NCBI RefSeq assembly: GCF_027319265.1
Contig: NZ_DAHVNP010000007.1
Location: forward strand, 1 to 52,548
DNA length: 52,548 nucleotides
Reading direction: 5' to 3'
Source: Ferrimicrobium sp.
GTDB taxonomy: Bacteria > Actinomycetota > Acidimicrobiia > Acidimicrobiales > Acidimicrobiaceae
The translations under genes and the position numbers were made by a program. This document shows, piece after piece, positions 17,579 through 26,386 of this stretch. How positions within the stretch are numbered: position 1 is the first letter of the stretch; the number at the start of each line of letters is the position of its first letter. Below the pieces are notes generated by a model, which was not told the origin of the DNA, ran no database searches, and was given only the letters and a program-made list of their open reading frames with translations.

Positions 17579-18523
17579 ATGATGACACCTGATGATGTAG
17601 TAGTGGCTCGGCGCCGTATCAGCCCCTGGGTGCGTGAGACCCCGATTATCAGGTGGGACGATCACCCAGCCCATCCACTGCTCAAGCTCGAGGCACTGCA
17701 GGTGACTGGTTCTTTTAAGGCACGGGGTGCCTTTAATCGCGTGCTCGCGGCCAGAGAGGCTGGAACGATCGGCGATGCGGGAGTGATTGGAGCATCGGGT
17801 GGTAACGCTGGCTTAGCACTGGCCTATGCTGCACATCGTCTCGGGATCCCTGCGGAGATCGTCGTGCCAAAGACGTCAAGTCCGGTCAAGTTGGAGCGTC
17901 TACGAACCTTGGGCGCGACGGTGGTCGCCTGTGGCCAACGCTATGGCGATGCCTATGATTGGGCGTTGGCTCGCCAGCGTGAGAGTGGCGCCCTCTTTGT
18001 CCATGCCTATGACCAGGTCGAGGTGGTGGCTGGGCAGGGGACCGTGGGTCTTGAATTTCTTGACCAGGCCGGTCCCCTAGATGTCGTTGTCGTCGCAGCT
18101 GGGGGCGGTGGTCTGGTGGCTGGAGTGCGACTGGCGATGCCACACGAGACGCGAGTTATTGCGGTTGAGCCGACACTAGCGCCAACGATCCGACAGGCGC
18201 TAGCTGCCGGTGGGCCGGTGGATGTCGAGGTCTCTGGGGTGGCGGCTGACTCGCTCGGCGCTCGACGCTGTGGGGACCTCGCCTATGAGGTGATCTCATC
18301 GATGGGGGTAGAGTCTGTGCTCGTCGAAGAGGAGGAGATGGTGGCAGCCAGGCAGCTCCTTTGGGACGAGTTTCGGTTGGTCGGGGAGTATGGTGGGGTC
18401 GCAGCGTTGGCTGCGTTGCTCGCAGACAAAGTCAAGACGAGTGGACACGATCGCATCGGTATCATTTTTTGCGGTGCGAATTCGGACCCCTCGGACCTCG
18501 TGAAACACGACGAGATCGGATAG
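17579..18523 (+). CDS. Threonine/serine dehydratase-like PLP enzyme
   Basis: The 314-residue fold-type II pyridoxal-phosphate enzyme carries PLP lysine K47 in GSFKARGAFNR, the substrate/phosphate loop ASGGNAGLALAYAA (near 82-95) and the Gly-rich PLP phosphate-binding AGGGGLVAG near 178. The C-terminus ends with IIFCGANSDPSDL, the SxxN-type ring contact. The length corresponds to the short, catabolic (no ACT domain) form that deaminates threonine or serine, or to a serine/threonine racemase. An upstream in-frame GTG at 17519 has a GAGGGG site but the extra 20 residues (GDWCPWGW...) do not look like this family, so the double ATG at 17579/17582 is preferred. Confidence 0.85.
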   Translation: MMTPDDVVVARRRISPWVRETPIIRWDDHPAHPLLKLEALQVTGSFKARGAFNRVLAAREAGTIGDAGVIGASGGNAGLALAYAAHRLGIPAEIVVPKTSSPVKLERLRTLGATVVACGQRYGDAYDWALARQRESGALFVHAYDQVEVVAGQGTVGLEFLDQAGPLDVVVVAAGGGGLVAGVRLAMPHETRVIAVEPTLAPTIRQALAAGGPVDVEVSGVAADSLGARRCGDLAYEVISSMGVESVLVEEEEMVAARQLLWDEFRLVGEYGGVAALAALLADKVKTSGHDRIGIIFCGANSDPSDLVKHDEIG

Positions 18524-18613
18524 AGGGACGGGCGCACTGCTCGAGGCTGTGTGGATCAATCCAGTGGGGGGTTAACCCATTGGGTCCAGCTCGGTGATGT
18601 CAGCTCGCTGATG

Positions 18614-19525
18614 TCAGCTCAGCGCCGGGAACATCCCGGCTCGCGTCAGGAGACCAGGAACCGGGTTCGGTAACTTCTGACTCAGCAGATCAACCACCTC
18701 AAAGAGGCGAGCAAAGTCGACACCGAGGTGATAGCCCGAACGTGACAACATATACGCGAGATCTTCGGTGGGAATGTTGCCGGTCGCATTGGGTGCAAAC
18801 GGACATCCTCCGATGCCTCCGAGGGATGCGTCGAGCACAGTGACGCCCTCTTCGACGGCGGCCATGGCGTTGGCGAGTCCAGTGTTGCGGGTGTTGTGAA
18901 AGTGGCAGCGGAGTTGGATCGGACGCGATCCGACGATCTCTCGAACGCCCTGCATCCGTTCGTGTACGTCCCTTGGGACCGCGACACCGATGGTGTCGGC
19001 GATGGCAATCTCAAACGGCTCCAGATCGGCGACCTGATCGACGATGGCGTAGAGCTGTTGGGGGGTTACTTCGCCCTCGTAGGGACAGCCGAAGGCAGCG
19101 GAGACGGTGATGGAGGTGCGAAGCCCCGCCTCTCTCGCTCGCCGGGTCACGTTGGCCGCCATGGCTAGGTTCTCCTCAACCGAGGCACCTTGATTCTTCT
19201 CCGAGAAGGTCTCGGTCACCACCACCACGTAGTTGATCTCCTGTAGTGGGGTTGCGAGCGCACGATCGAGGCCCCGTTCATTGAGGACGAGCCCAATGGC
19301 TCCGTCAAAGGCCGCAGGGCTGAGCCGTGCCAAGACCGCCTCCGCGTCGGCCATCTGGGGAACTCTTGCGGGATTGACAAAGCTGGCAACCTCGATCCTT
19401 CGCAGACCGGCACCAAGACACCCCTCGATCAACGCTACCTTCTCGTCGGTTGAGAAGGGTGTGGCTTCGTTTTGGAGTCCATCCCGCGGTGACACCTCAA
19501 CGATCTCGATACTTGGCTGATCCAT
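18614..19525 (-). CDS. Hydroxymethylglutaryl-CoA lyase family enzyme
   Basis: The 303-residue TIM-barrel lyase of the HMGL-like family begins EIVEVSPRDGLQNE with catalytic R14 and metal ligand D15. LRCHFHNTRNTGLANAMAA (near 203-221) supplies the metal-binding His pair, and GGIGGCPFAPNATGN (near 237-251) is the active-site Cys loop that distinguishes HMG-CoA lyases. The expected reaction is cleavage of 3-hydroxy-3-methylglutaryl-CoA, or a related 3-hydroxyacyl-CoA such as citramalyl-CoA, to acetyl-CoA and acetoacetate or another ketoacid. It is divergent from the GntR gene 135 bp away and linked to a CoA-transferase, suggesting it finishes a CoA-dependent catabolic route. Confidence 0.9.
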   Translation of the reverse strand: MDQPSIEIVEVSPRDGLQNEATPFSTDEKVALIEGCLGAGLRRIEVASFVNPARVPQMADAEAVLARLSPAAFDGAIGLVLNERGLDRALATPLQEINYVVVVTETFSEKNQGASVEENLAMAANVTRRAREAGLRTSITVSAAFGCPYEGEVTPQQLYAIVDQVADLEPFEIAIADTIGVAVPRDVHERMQGVREIVGSRPIQLRCHFHNTRNTGLANAMAAVEEGVTVLDASLGGIGGCPFAPNATGNIPTEDLAYMLSRSGYHLGVDFARLFEVVDLLSQKLPNPVPGLLTRAGMFPALS

Positions 19526-19615
19526 CGTCGTTCCTCTCTCGATCGCTATCCCCTCTCACTCTAGGCGCTTCAATCTTTTTTCACCAATTCCAAACAAGGC
19601 GGCGTCGGCTGTGAT

Positions 19616-19690
19616 ATTGTATCCAGAATTGCTGCAAAATGGCGTTGGATTGGGGATGCTTTGGGAGAAATCAGCACAGATGTATACAAT
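19616..19690. promoter_or_regulatory. Inverted ATTGTAT-type sites in the GntR/lyase divergent promoter
   Basis: ATTGTATCC lies at 19616-19624 on the plus strand and ATTGTATAC on the minus strand at 19690-19682, the latter just inside the GntR coding start. The two 9-mers share eight positions and face each other across the divergent control region. GTATAC at 19682-19687 is itself a 6-bp palindrome. They are candidate half-sites for the adjacent regulator. Confidence 0.4.
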
Positions 19691-20290
19691 CAACTGCGAC
19701 ACGCACTGGTGACCGGTGAGCTCGCCGCTGGGGAATCCCTTCGCGAGGAGTTCTTGGCGGAGCGCTTTGGAGTATCGAGAACACCGGTTCGAGAGGCACT
19801 GCGAAGGCTGCAAGTTGAGGGGTACATCGAGATCCTGCCACATCGAGGTGCGCGGGTGCTTGGGTGGAGAGTGGAGGACATCAATGAGGTCTTTGCGCTC
19901 CGCGGTGTACTCGAACCGCACGCGGCACGTCAAGCCGCGCTTCGGCTCTCAGAGAGTGATCTGGTCGTCGCCCAAAAGCTCGCCGATGCGATGGAACGAC
20001 TGGCAACGGAGCGTCCAATTGGTTTTGACGATCAGATCGCGAGCCTCAACAATCAGTTCCATGCCCTGATCGTTGGTGGATCCGGAAACTACCGACTCTC
20101 TGAACAAGTACAGTCCATCATGGAGCTGGCTCGGGTCCGAGCAACGTTTCAACGCTACAGTGCGCATGAACTCAACCGTTCGATGTCGCATCATCGAGAA
20201 CTCTTAGAAGCACTGGCTGTTCGTGACCCTGATTGGGCAGAGGCGGTGATGAAGTGCCATATTTTTGCCGCACGTTCGGTCTATTGCTAG
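19661..20290 (+). CDS. GntR-family regulator, FadR/FCD subfamily
   Basis: The protein is 209 residues. Residues about 5-70 form the GntR winged helix: DVYNQLRHALVTGELAAGESLREEFLAERFGVSRTPVREALRRLQVEGYIEILPHRGARV matches the family closely. Residues 75-205 form the all-helical FCD effector domain, with acidic/His residues expected for metal and carboxylate binding (DDQIASLNNQFHALIV, then HHRELLEAL). FCD regulators usually sense a carboxylic acid intermediate. The start is TTG 19661; no ATG is in frame. It lies between the lyase and the CoA-transferase (12 bp downstream) and probably governs both directions. Confidence 0.92.
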   Translation: MGEISTDVYNQLRHALVTGELAAGESLREEFLAERFGVSRTPVREALRRLQVEGYIEILPHRGARVLGWRVEDINEVFALRGVLEPHAARQAALRLSESDLVVAQKLADAMERLATERPIGFDDQIASLNNQFHALIVGGSGNYRLSEQVQSIMELARVRATFQRYSAHELNRSMSHHRELLEALAVRDPDWAEAVMKCHIFAARSVYC

Positions 20291-20302
20291 AAGGGAGCCT
20301 GA

Positions 20303-21526
20303 ATGGATACCCCCGGTAGCGACGATTCCGAGGAGCGACTGCCGCTCCAAGATCTTCGAGTCATCGAGATGGGGCAGCTCTTGGCCGGGCCATTTTGTGG
20401 TCAACTGCTCGCTGACTTTGGAGCCGATGTCATCAAGGTAGAGGATCCAAATCGTGGCGACCCGATGCGCCAATGGGGTCGTGAAAAGCCACATGGGTTG
20501 TCACTCTGGTGGCCGGTGGTTGCGCGTGGCAAGCGATCGGTGACGATCGATCTGAGAACTGAAGCTGGCCAAGAACTCGTGCGCTCGTTGGTGGCACAAT
20601 CCGATATCTTGCTGGAAAACTTTCGCCCTGGCACGCTCGAACGTTGGGGACTCGATTACTCCACGCTCGCTGAGATCAACCCAGGTCTGATCTTGGTCCG
20701 CGTGACGGGCTATGGCCAGACAGGACCCTACGCCGCTCGGGCGGGATTTGGCTCGATTGGCGAGGCGATGGGTGGCATCAGATATGTGACCGGTAACCCT
20801 GAGGCACCACCTTCGCGAGCTGGTATCTCGATTGGCGATTCGCTCGCTGCCATCTTTGCTGCTCTTGGTGCGCTGGTCGCCGTCCACAACCGTAACGTGA
20901 CCGGCAAAGGGCAAGTCGTGGATGCAGCGATCTATGAAGCGGTGCTCTCGATGATGGAGTCGCTCATTCCCGAATACACGCTCGGCAACTACATTCGTGA
21001 GCGCACCGGAGCGATTTTGCCCAACGTCGCACCCTCCAATATCTATCCGACCAAAGATGGAATGCTCCTGCTCATCGCCGCCAATCAAGACTCAGTCTTT
21101 GGGAGACTTGCCTTGGCCATGGGCCAACCCGAACTCGCGGATGATCCGCGCTTTGCGACCCACAGCGCACGAGGTGCAAACCAGGTCGCACTCGATGAAC
21201 GCATCGCAGCGTGGACGGCCGAGCACGATATCGCTGAACTCGAGGAGCTACTTGAGATCCATGGGGTGCCAGAGGGCAAGATCTATCGGGCGCCGGAGAT
21301 GCTCGCTGATCCTCACTTCCAGGCGCGCCAGGACATCATCAGCCTGGCACATCCGACGTTCGGGGAGTTTCAGATGCATAATGTCGCTCCTCGCCTCTCG
21401 GCAACTCCAGGGAGAGTGAGATGGGTCGGCCCTGAACTCGGTGAGCACACCACCGAGGTTCTCGCTGGCCTACTCGGTCTCTCCGATGAGGAGATTACCT
21501 CTCTTCGCCAGCGAGGGGTGATCTGA
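20303..21526 (+). CDS. Class III (CaiB/BaiF) CoA-transferase
   Basis: The 407-residue protein is a full family III CoA-transferase. LRVIEMGQLLAGPFCGQLLADFGADVIKVED at 18-48 is the N-terminal Rossmann signature. The catalytic Asp that forms the acyl anhydride is D179 in SRAGISIGDSLAA, and the C-terminal interlocking segment HNVAPRLSATPGRVRW is present. It would transfer CoA from a donor such as succinyl-CoA to a dicarboxylic acid. Start ATG 20303 follows AGAAGGGAG, 12 bp after the GntR stop, so they form one transcript. Linkage to an HMG-CoA lyase homologue suggests a dicarboxylate-activating step comparable to succinate-hydroxymethylglutarate CoA-transferase; this is inference. Confidence 0.92.
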   Translation: MDTPGSDDSEERLPLQDLRVIEMGQLLAGPFCGQLLADFGADVIKVEDPNRGDPMRQWGREKPHGLSLWWPVVARGKRSVTIDLRTEAGQELVRSLVAQSDILLENFRPGTLERWGLDYSTLAEINPGLILVRVTGYGQTGPYAARAGFGSIGEAMGGIRYVTGNPEAPPSRAGISIGDSLAAIFAALGALVAVHNRNVTGKGQVVDAAIYEAVLSMMESLIPEYTLGNYIRERTGAILPNVAPSNIYPTKDGMLLLIAANQDSVFGRLALAMGQPELADDPRFATHSARGANQVALDERIAAWTAEHDIAELEELLEIHGVPEGKIYRAPEMLADPHFQARQDIISLAHPTFGEFQMHNVAPRLSATPGRVRWVGPELGEHTTEVLAGLLGLSDEEITSLRQRGVI

Positions 21527-21691
21527 GCGAGTACGACGATGGTTGATGGGACAAGATGATCGCGATGGATAGGCGACACACGTGGCGTCGTTAGGAAAAA
21601 TGTTATCAAGTAAGAGAATCAATCAAAGAGTTGAGCGTCGCAGTGAGTCGGTGGGTTCGTTGCGACAGGCACAGATGAGGAGATTGTACTG

Positions 21692-23752
21692 ATGAGTTAT
21701 CGATTGGGAGTTGATGTAGGAGGAACCTTCACTGACCTCTTGCTGATTGATGAGGTATCAGGGGTGACACATCGTGCGAAGGTTCCCTCCACGCCGGAGG
21801 ATCCCTCGATTGCAGTACTCCGTGGGATCGAGTTGCTGACTAAGCGCGCTGGGGTCGATCCAAGTGCGGTGAGTCAGGTGATGCACGGAACGACGGTGGC
21901 GACGAACGCGGTTCTTGAGGGGAAGGGCGCCAGGGTCGGCCTGGTCGTCACCGAGGGGTATCGTCAGATCCTCCAGGTGGCTCGGTCCTTTGTACCGGGA
22001 GGACTCGCTGGTTGGATCGTATGGCCAAAGCCTGAACCATTGGCTCGGCTTGAGGACACTATCGAAGTCAAGGGGAGAATCGATGCACGTGGTCGTGTGA
22101 TCCGCCCCCTCGATCAGGTGGCACTGCGACAGGAACTAGAACGTCTCGGCTCCCGTGGGATTGAAGCACTGACGATCTCGTTGATGAACTCGTTCACCAA
22201 CGACGAACACGAGCTTGCGGTTGCACGCCTAGCCGAAGAGATTTTGGGTGATATCCCTATCTCCTTGTCATCGCGCATCTTGCCAGAGATCAAGGAGTAT
22301 GAACGGACGCTCACCACCGTGGCCAACTCCTACGTACGACCGCGGGCATCGCAGTATTTGCGTAACCTCTCATCTGAGCTAGCGCGACGAACTCCAGGTG
22401 CACGTCTACACATTCTTCGTTCTGATGGGGGTTTGATGGGGATGGAGGTCGCCTCCGCTGCCCCGGTGAACATGCTCATGAGTGGACCGGCCGGCGGTGT
22501 CTCTGGTGCGGTCTGGATCGCCAGCCAGGCGGGCTATGACGATCTGTTGACCTTTGACATGGGCGGCACGAGTACCGATGTCGCCCTTGTTCAACAGGCA
22601 GTCCCGAAGGTGGGGCGGGAGACATCCGTTGGCGATCTGACGATCCGTGCCTCCTCCATCGACGTGCGCACGGTCGGCGCTGGTGGAGGATCGATTGCGC
22701 ACGTGCCCGCCTTGACCAAGGCGTTGCGCGTTGGTCCCCAGTCTGCCGGGGCCGACCCAGGTCCGGCAGCCTACGGTCGAGGTGGGACCGAACCCACGGT
22801 TACCGATGCCAATATGGTGCTTGGTTATCTACCCTCAGGTCTCCTGGATGGAGAGATGCAACTCGATGGCGAGGCTGCGAGACGCTCCATCGAGCCGCTG
22901 GCCGAGGCACTGGGCATTGGGGTGGAGCGGGCGGCCGCCGGTGTGATCGACATCGTTAATGAGAACATGTTTGGAGCTCTCCGGCTGGTCTCGGTGCAAC
23001 AGGGGTATGATCCACGCGACTTTGCCCTCGTGGCCTTCGGTGGTGCTGGACCGCTTCACGCGAATGCCTTGGGACGGTTGATGGGATCGTGGCCGGTGAT
23101 CGTTCCGCCCTCGCCTGGGGTACTCTGCGCCTTTGGTGATGCCACAACCCGCCTTCGATCGGAGTCCTCGCACACCTATATCCGAAGGTTCTCTGAGGTC
23201 TCGAGTGCAGAGGTGGCTGCCGAGCTTGAGGCACTACGAGCAGAGGCAGCAGCTGAGCTCACGGGGCAAGGGGTCGCTCTGGCGGAGCAGGAGATCGGCT
23301 ATTCGGTCGATGTCCGTTACCACGGACAAGGCTTTGAGGTGACGGTTGATGTCGATGCGACCATGCTCACCGATGAACTGTTAGAGAGTATTCGTGCCCT
23401 CTTTGAGGCCGAGCATGAACGGCTCTTCACCTTTGCCCTCGATCAGGAGTGTGAACTGGTACATCTGCGTGCCATCGCCCAGGGTGCACGCCCGAAGGTC
23501 GCGGCCCTCCAGATCGAAACCGGGGATGAAGACGCCGCTGACGCAGTGATCGCCACCAAAGAGATTTACGTCGAGGGCGAGGAGGTTGTTGCCAATATCT
23601 ACGCTCGTGCCCAGCTCAGGGCCAATAACCGAATCGCAGGACCTGCCATCGTCTCCGAGATGGACTCTACTACCCTGGTGTTGCCAGGTCACGAGGCTCG
23701 AGTCGACGTCTATGGCAATCTCATCATTAACCCCCTCAGCGATGCCCAGTGA
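21692..23752 (+). CDS. hyuA: Hydantoinase/oxoprolinase-type subunit A (ATP-binding)
   Basis: The 686-residue protein is the HyuA-type ATPase subunit. GVDVGGTFTDLLLIDE at 6-21 is the first phosphate-binding motif of the acetate/sugar-kinase/actin fold. MHGTTVATNAVLEGKGARVGLVVTEGYR (near 64-92) and LTFDMGGTSTDVALV near 285-299 are the second and third. The family phosphorylates an amide or carbonyl oxygen and, with subunit B, hydrolyses N-methylhydantoin, hydantoin or 5-oxoproline, or carboxylates ketones. It is followed directly by subunit B, so the two form an ATP-dependent cyclic-amide hydrolase. The start ATG 21692 has a GAGGAG site upstream. Confidence 0.93.
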   Translation: MSYRLGVDVGGTFTDLLLIDEVSGVTHRAKVPSTPEDPSIAVLRGIELLTKRAGVDPSAVSQVMHGTTVATNAVLEGKGARVGLVVTEGYRQILQVARSFVPGGLAGWIVWPKPEPLARLEDTIEVKGRIDARGRVIRPLDQVALRQELERLGSRGIEALTISLMNSFTNDEHELAVARLAEEILGDIPISLSSRILPEIKEYERTLTTVANSYVRPRASQYLRNLSSELARRTPGARLHILRSDGGLMGMEVASAAPVNMLMSGPAGGVSGAVWIASQAGYDDLLTFDMGGTSTDVALVQQAVPKVGRETSVGDLTIRASSIDVRTVGAGGGSIAHVPALTKALRVGPQSAGADPGPAAYGRGGTEPTVTDANMVLGYLPSGLLDGEMQLDGEAARRSIEPLAEALGIGVERAAAGVIDIVNENMFGALRLVSVQQGYDPRDFALVAFGGAGPLHANALGRLMGSWPVIVPPSPGVLCAFGDATTRLRSESSHTYIRRFSEVSSAEVAAELEALRAEAAAELTGQGVALAEQEIGYSVDVRYHGQGFEVTVDVDATMLTDELLESIRALFEAEHERLFTFALDQECELVHLRAIAQGARPKVAALQIETGDEDAADAVIATKEIYVEGEEVVANIYARAQLRANNRIAGPAIVSEMDSTTLVLPGHEARVDVYGNLIINPLSDAQ

Positions 23753-23806
23753 CGGGGGTTCTTGCTCGCTAGCTATTCGTCTGTACATTGAAAAAAAGGA
23801 GTGGTA

Positions 23807-25666
23807 ATGGCTCAGATTATCGAGACATCGAATACCCAGTTTGCGAACGTCGATGTTGATCTCGTGACAGTGGATATTATTGAAAATGCGTTGCGAAATG
23901 CTCGCTACGAGATGGATGCGGTGCTCTTTCGTACGGCAATGAGTCCGGGAATACGAGAGCAACACGATGAGTTTCCCCTCATCGCTGATCATAAGGGTCG
24001 CATGGTGGTCGGTCAGTTTGGCTCCTTCATCGGCGGCTTCTTGGACAACTACCAGGGAACGGTCGAGGAGGGCGATATCTTCTTGACCTCGGACCCGTAT
24101 AGCTGTGATGGTGCGATCAGTCATGCCAATGACTGGCTGGTGCTGATGCCGATCTATCTGGAGGGCCGCATCGTCGGTTGGTCGGCGATGTTCGGACACA
24201 TGACCGATGTGGGTGGTAAGGTTCCTGGGTCACTACCGACCGATGCCGAGAGCATCTATGAGGAGGGGGTGGTCATCCCCCCCACCAAGATCTACCGACG
24301 CGGGGCACTGAACCAAGAGGCTCTCGATCTCATTCTCAACCAGGTGCGGATGAAACAGTGGAACCGAAGCGACTTGAACGCGATCGTCGCTGCCTGCCGC
24401 ACTGCCGGGCGTCGCGTGGTGGAGCTCTGCGGTCGATTTGGTACCGACGTCTACATCGCTACGCTCGAGTTATTGCTTGAGCGCAACTATCGTGCGATGG
24501 AACAGCTGATCCTTCAGACTGTTTCGGAGGAACGACTCTCCTTTACCGACTACATCGATGATGACGGCCTTGGTAACGGCCCGTATCGGATCCACTGCAC
24601 GATGTGGCGCGAGGGCAACAAAGTCCATCTCGATTTTGAGGGGACTGATCCACAATCGGTAGGGCCGATCAACTTCTTCTTGAACGTCAATATGTTCAAG
24701 ATGTTCTTTGGGATCTACATGATCATGGTCTTTGACCCCCAGATCCTCTGGAATGACGGTTTCTATCCGTTGGTAGAGGTCCATATTCCAGAGCGATCCC
24801 TGCTTCGACCCGCCTATCCGGCGGCGCTCTCCTGTCGCACGCATGCGCTTGGAAGGATTTTTGACATCCTGGGTGGTCTGCTTGGCCAACGCCAGCCGGA
24901 GTTTCTCTGTGCAGCAGGCTTCTCCTCTTCTCCACACCTCATGTACTCGGGCACGGACTCCTCGGGCGAATGGTTCCAGCTCTATCAGATTGGCTTTGGA
25001 GGAATTCCGGGTCGGCCATTTGGAGATGGACCCGATGGACATTCGCTGTGGCCATCTTTTACCAATGTTCCCAACGAGTTCCTCGAGGCCTACTTCCCTC
25101 TCGTGATTGAGAAGTACGAGACGGTAGCGGACTCGGGTGGACCGGGATTCTTTCGAGGGGGTAATGGGATCGATATCGCCTACCGATTTTTGGAGCCCGG
25201 TACGATCTCCATCCACGACGATCGCTGGTTGACCTACCCTTGGGGCGTCAACGGTGGCTTGCCCGGAGCGAGAAGTACCAAGTATGTGGTTCGCACGAAC
25301 GGAGCCACCGAGGTGCTCGCGTCCAAATGTGACCATGTCAAGGTCGCAGTAGGCGACATGTTGCACTACGTCACCTGGGGAGGTGGCGGGTGGGGCGACC
25401 CGTTGGATCGCTCGGCCGAGCTCGTTGCGCTCGAGGTTGAGCGTGGACTCGTGACGCGAGAGGGCGCGAAGCGCTACGGTGTCGTTCTCGATGATGACGG
25501 TACGGTACTGGCCTCGGCCACGGAAGCACTGCGTGCACAGATGCGCGATCATCGTGGCGCGCTCCCCGTCTTTGATTACGGAGCTCCGATCGCCGATCTG
25601 AAGGCGAGGTCACTCGCTGAGACGGGGATTCCGGCCCCTCGCGATCCCGTCTTCGAGACGAGGTAA
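23807..25666 (+). CDS. hyuB: Hydantoinase/oxoprolinase-type subunit B
   Basis: The 619-residue protein is the HyuB family partner. IIENALRNARYEMDAVLFRTAMSPGIREQHDEFPLIADHKGRMVVGQFGSF (near 22-72) and the DIFLTSDPYSCDGAISHANDW stretch (near 90-110) carry conserved Asp/His residues, and GGNGIDIAYRFL near 450 and the YVTWGGGGWGDPLDR end (near 520-535) are hallmarks. Start ATG 23807 sits 6 nt after AAAGGAG; the GTG at 23801 overlaps that site. It completes the ATP-dependent enzyme with subunit A, whose gene ends 54 bp upstream. The amidase gene follows after 3 bp, indicating one operon. The exact cyclic amide is unknown. Confidence 0.93.
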   Translation: MAQIIETSNTQFANVDVDLVTVDIIENALRNARYEMDAVLFRTAMSPGIREQHDEFPLIADHKGRMVVGQFGSFIGGFLDNYQGTVEEGDIFLTSDPYSCDGAISHANDWLVLMPIYLEGRIVGWSAMFGHMTDVGGKVPGSLPTDAESIYEEGVVIPPTKIYRRGALNQEALDLILNQVRMKQWNRSDLNAIVAACRTAGRRVVELCGRFGTDVYIATLELLLERNYRAMEQLILQTVSEERLSFTDYIDDDGLGNGPYRIHCTMWREGNKVHLDFEGTDPQSVGPINFFLNVNMFKMFFGIYMIMVFDPQILWNDGFYPLVEVHIPERSLLRPAYPAALSCRTHALGRIFDILGGLLGQRQPEFLCAAGFSSSPHLMYSGTDSSGEWFQLYQIGFGGIPGRPFGDGPDGHSLWPSFTNVPNEFLEAYFPLVIEKYETVADSGGPGFFRGGNGIDIAYRFLEPGTISIHDDRWLTYPWGVNGGLPGARSTKYVVRTNGATEVLASKCDHVKVAVGDMLHYVTWGGGGWGDPLDRSAELVALEVERGLVTREGAKRYGVVLDDDGTVLASATEALRAQMRDHRGALPVFDYGAPIADLKARSLAETGIPAPRDPVFETR

Positions 25667-25669
25667 GCC

Positions 25670-26323
25670 ATGGGGGATCCCTCCGTGGATGCGGATTACC
25701 GGAAGGCGGGATTCTCCGGATCGGTGGGCTTTGGAGAGCGGCCTGCGGTGTTGGTGGTGGACTTGGTGCGGGCGTACCTCGATCCTCGCTCGTCGCTCTA
25801 TTCCGTGCGCTACGAGGGGGTGCTCGAGGCGACGAGTACGTTGGTCGCCACCGCACGTGAGTGGAGGCACCCGGTGGTCTTCACCGGTGTGAGCTACCGC
25901 CAAGGAGGCGTTGATGGAGGGTACTTTTGGCAGAAGGTTCCCGCGCTGCGGGTCTTTGAGGAGGGATCGGAGCTCCGTGACTTCGACGAACGACTGATGC
26001 CAGCACCCACCGATCTCGTCATCATGAAACAGTACGCCTCTGCCTTTTTTGGCACCTCGCTCGCCTCGGCGCTGCACCATCAGGGGGTGGATACCCTCCT
26101 CATCGCCGGAGTCTCCACCTCGGGCTGCGTTCGTGCCAGCGCACTCGACACCCTGCAGTCTGGCTTTCGCCCGATTATCGTGCGCGAGGCGGTTGGTGAT
26201 CGGACGGAGGAGATCCACCGGGCCAACCTCTTCGATCTTGAGGCAAAGTACGCAGATCTGTCTTCGTTATCAGCGGCATGTACGTATCTAGCGCAGATGA
26301 CAACGGTACCCGAGGGGCACTAG
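25670..26323 (+). CDS. Isochorismatase-fold amidohydrolase, N-carbamoylsarcosine amidase-like
   Basis: The 217-residue cysteine hydrolase has the Asp-Lys-Cys triad: D31 in AVLVVDLVRAYLDP, K120 in DLVIMKQYASAFFGTSL and C153 in AGVSTSGCVRASALD. The N-terminal extension (residues 1-24) and the FFGTSLAS motif resemble N-carbamoylsarcosine amidohydrolase and maleamate amidohydrolases. In creatinine breakdown such an enzyme hydrolyses the product made by HyuA/HyuB-type N-methylhydantoinase, which exactly matches the gene order here. Alternative substrates are half-amides of cyclic imides. The start is ATG 25670, only 3 bp after subunit B. Confidence 0.9.
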   Translation: MGDPSVDADYRKAGFSGSVGFGERPAVLVVDLVRAYLDPRSSLYSVRYEGVLEATSTLVATAREWRHPVVFTGVSYRQGGVDGGYFWQKVPALRVFEEGSELRDFDERLMPAPTDLVIMKQYASAFFGTSLASALHHQGVDTLLIAGVSTSGCVRASALDTLQSGFRPIIVREAVGDRTEEIHRANLFDLEAKYADLSSLSAACTYLAQMTTVPEGH

Positions 26324-26386
26324 TGTCGCCGATGTAGTGCAAGGCAACTCGCTTGGAGGACGAATCGCGGTGGGGTGAAGGCGAAG

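Noticed and set aside
23381-24199. 272-codon minus-strand open frame
   Set aside because: Antisense to the 3' end of hyuA and the start of hyuB; no family features.
24470-25552. 360-codon minus-strand open frame
   Set aside because: It is fully antisense to hyuB, which has strong family motifs. The opposite frame is open because of codon bias, and its translation matches nothing recognisable.
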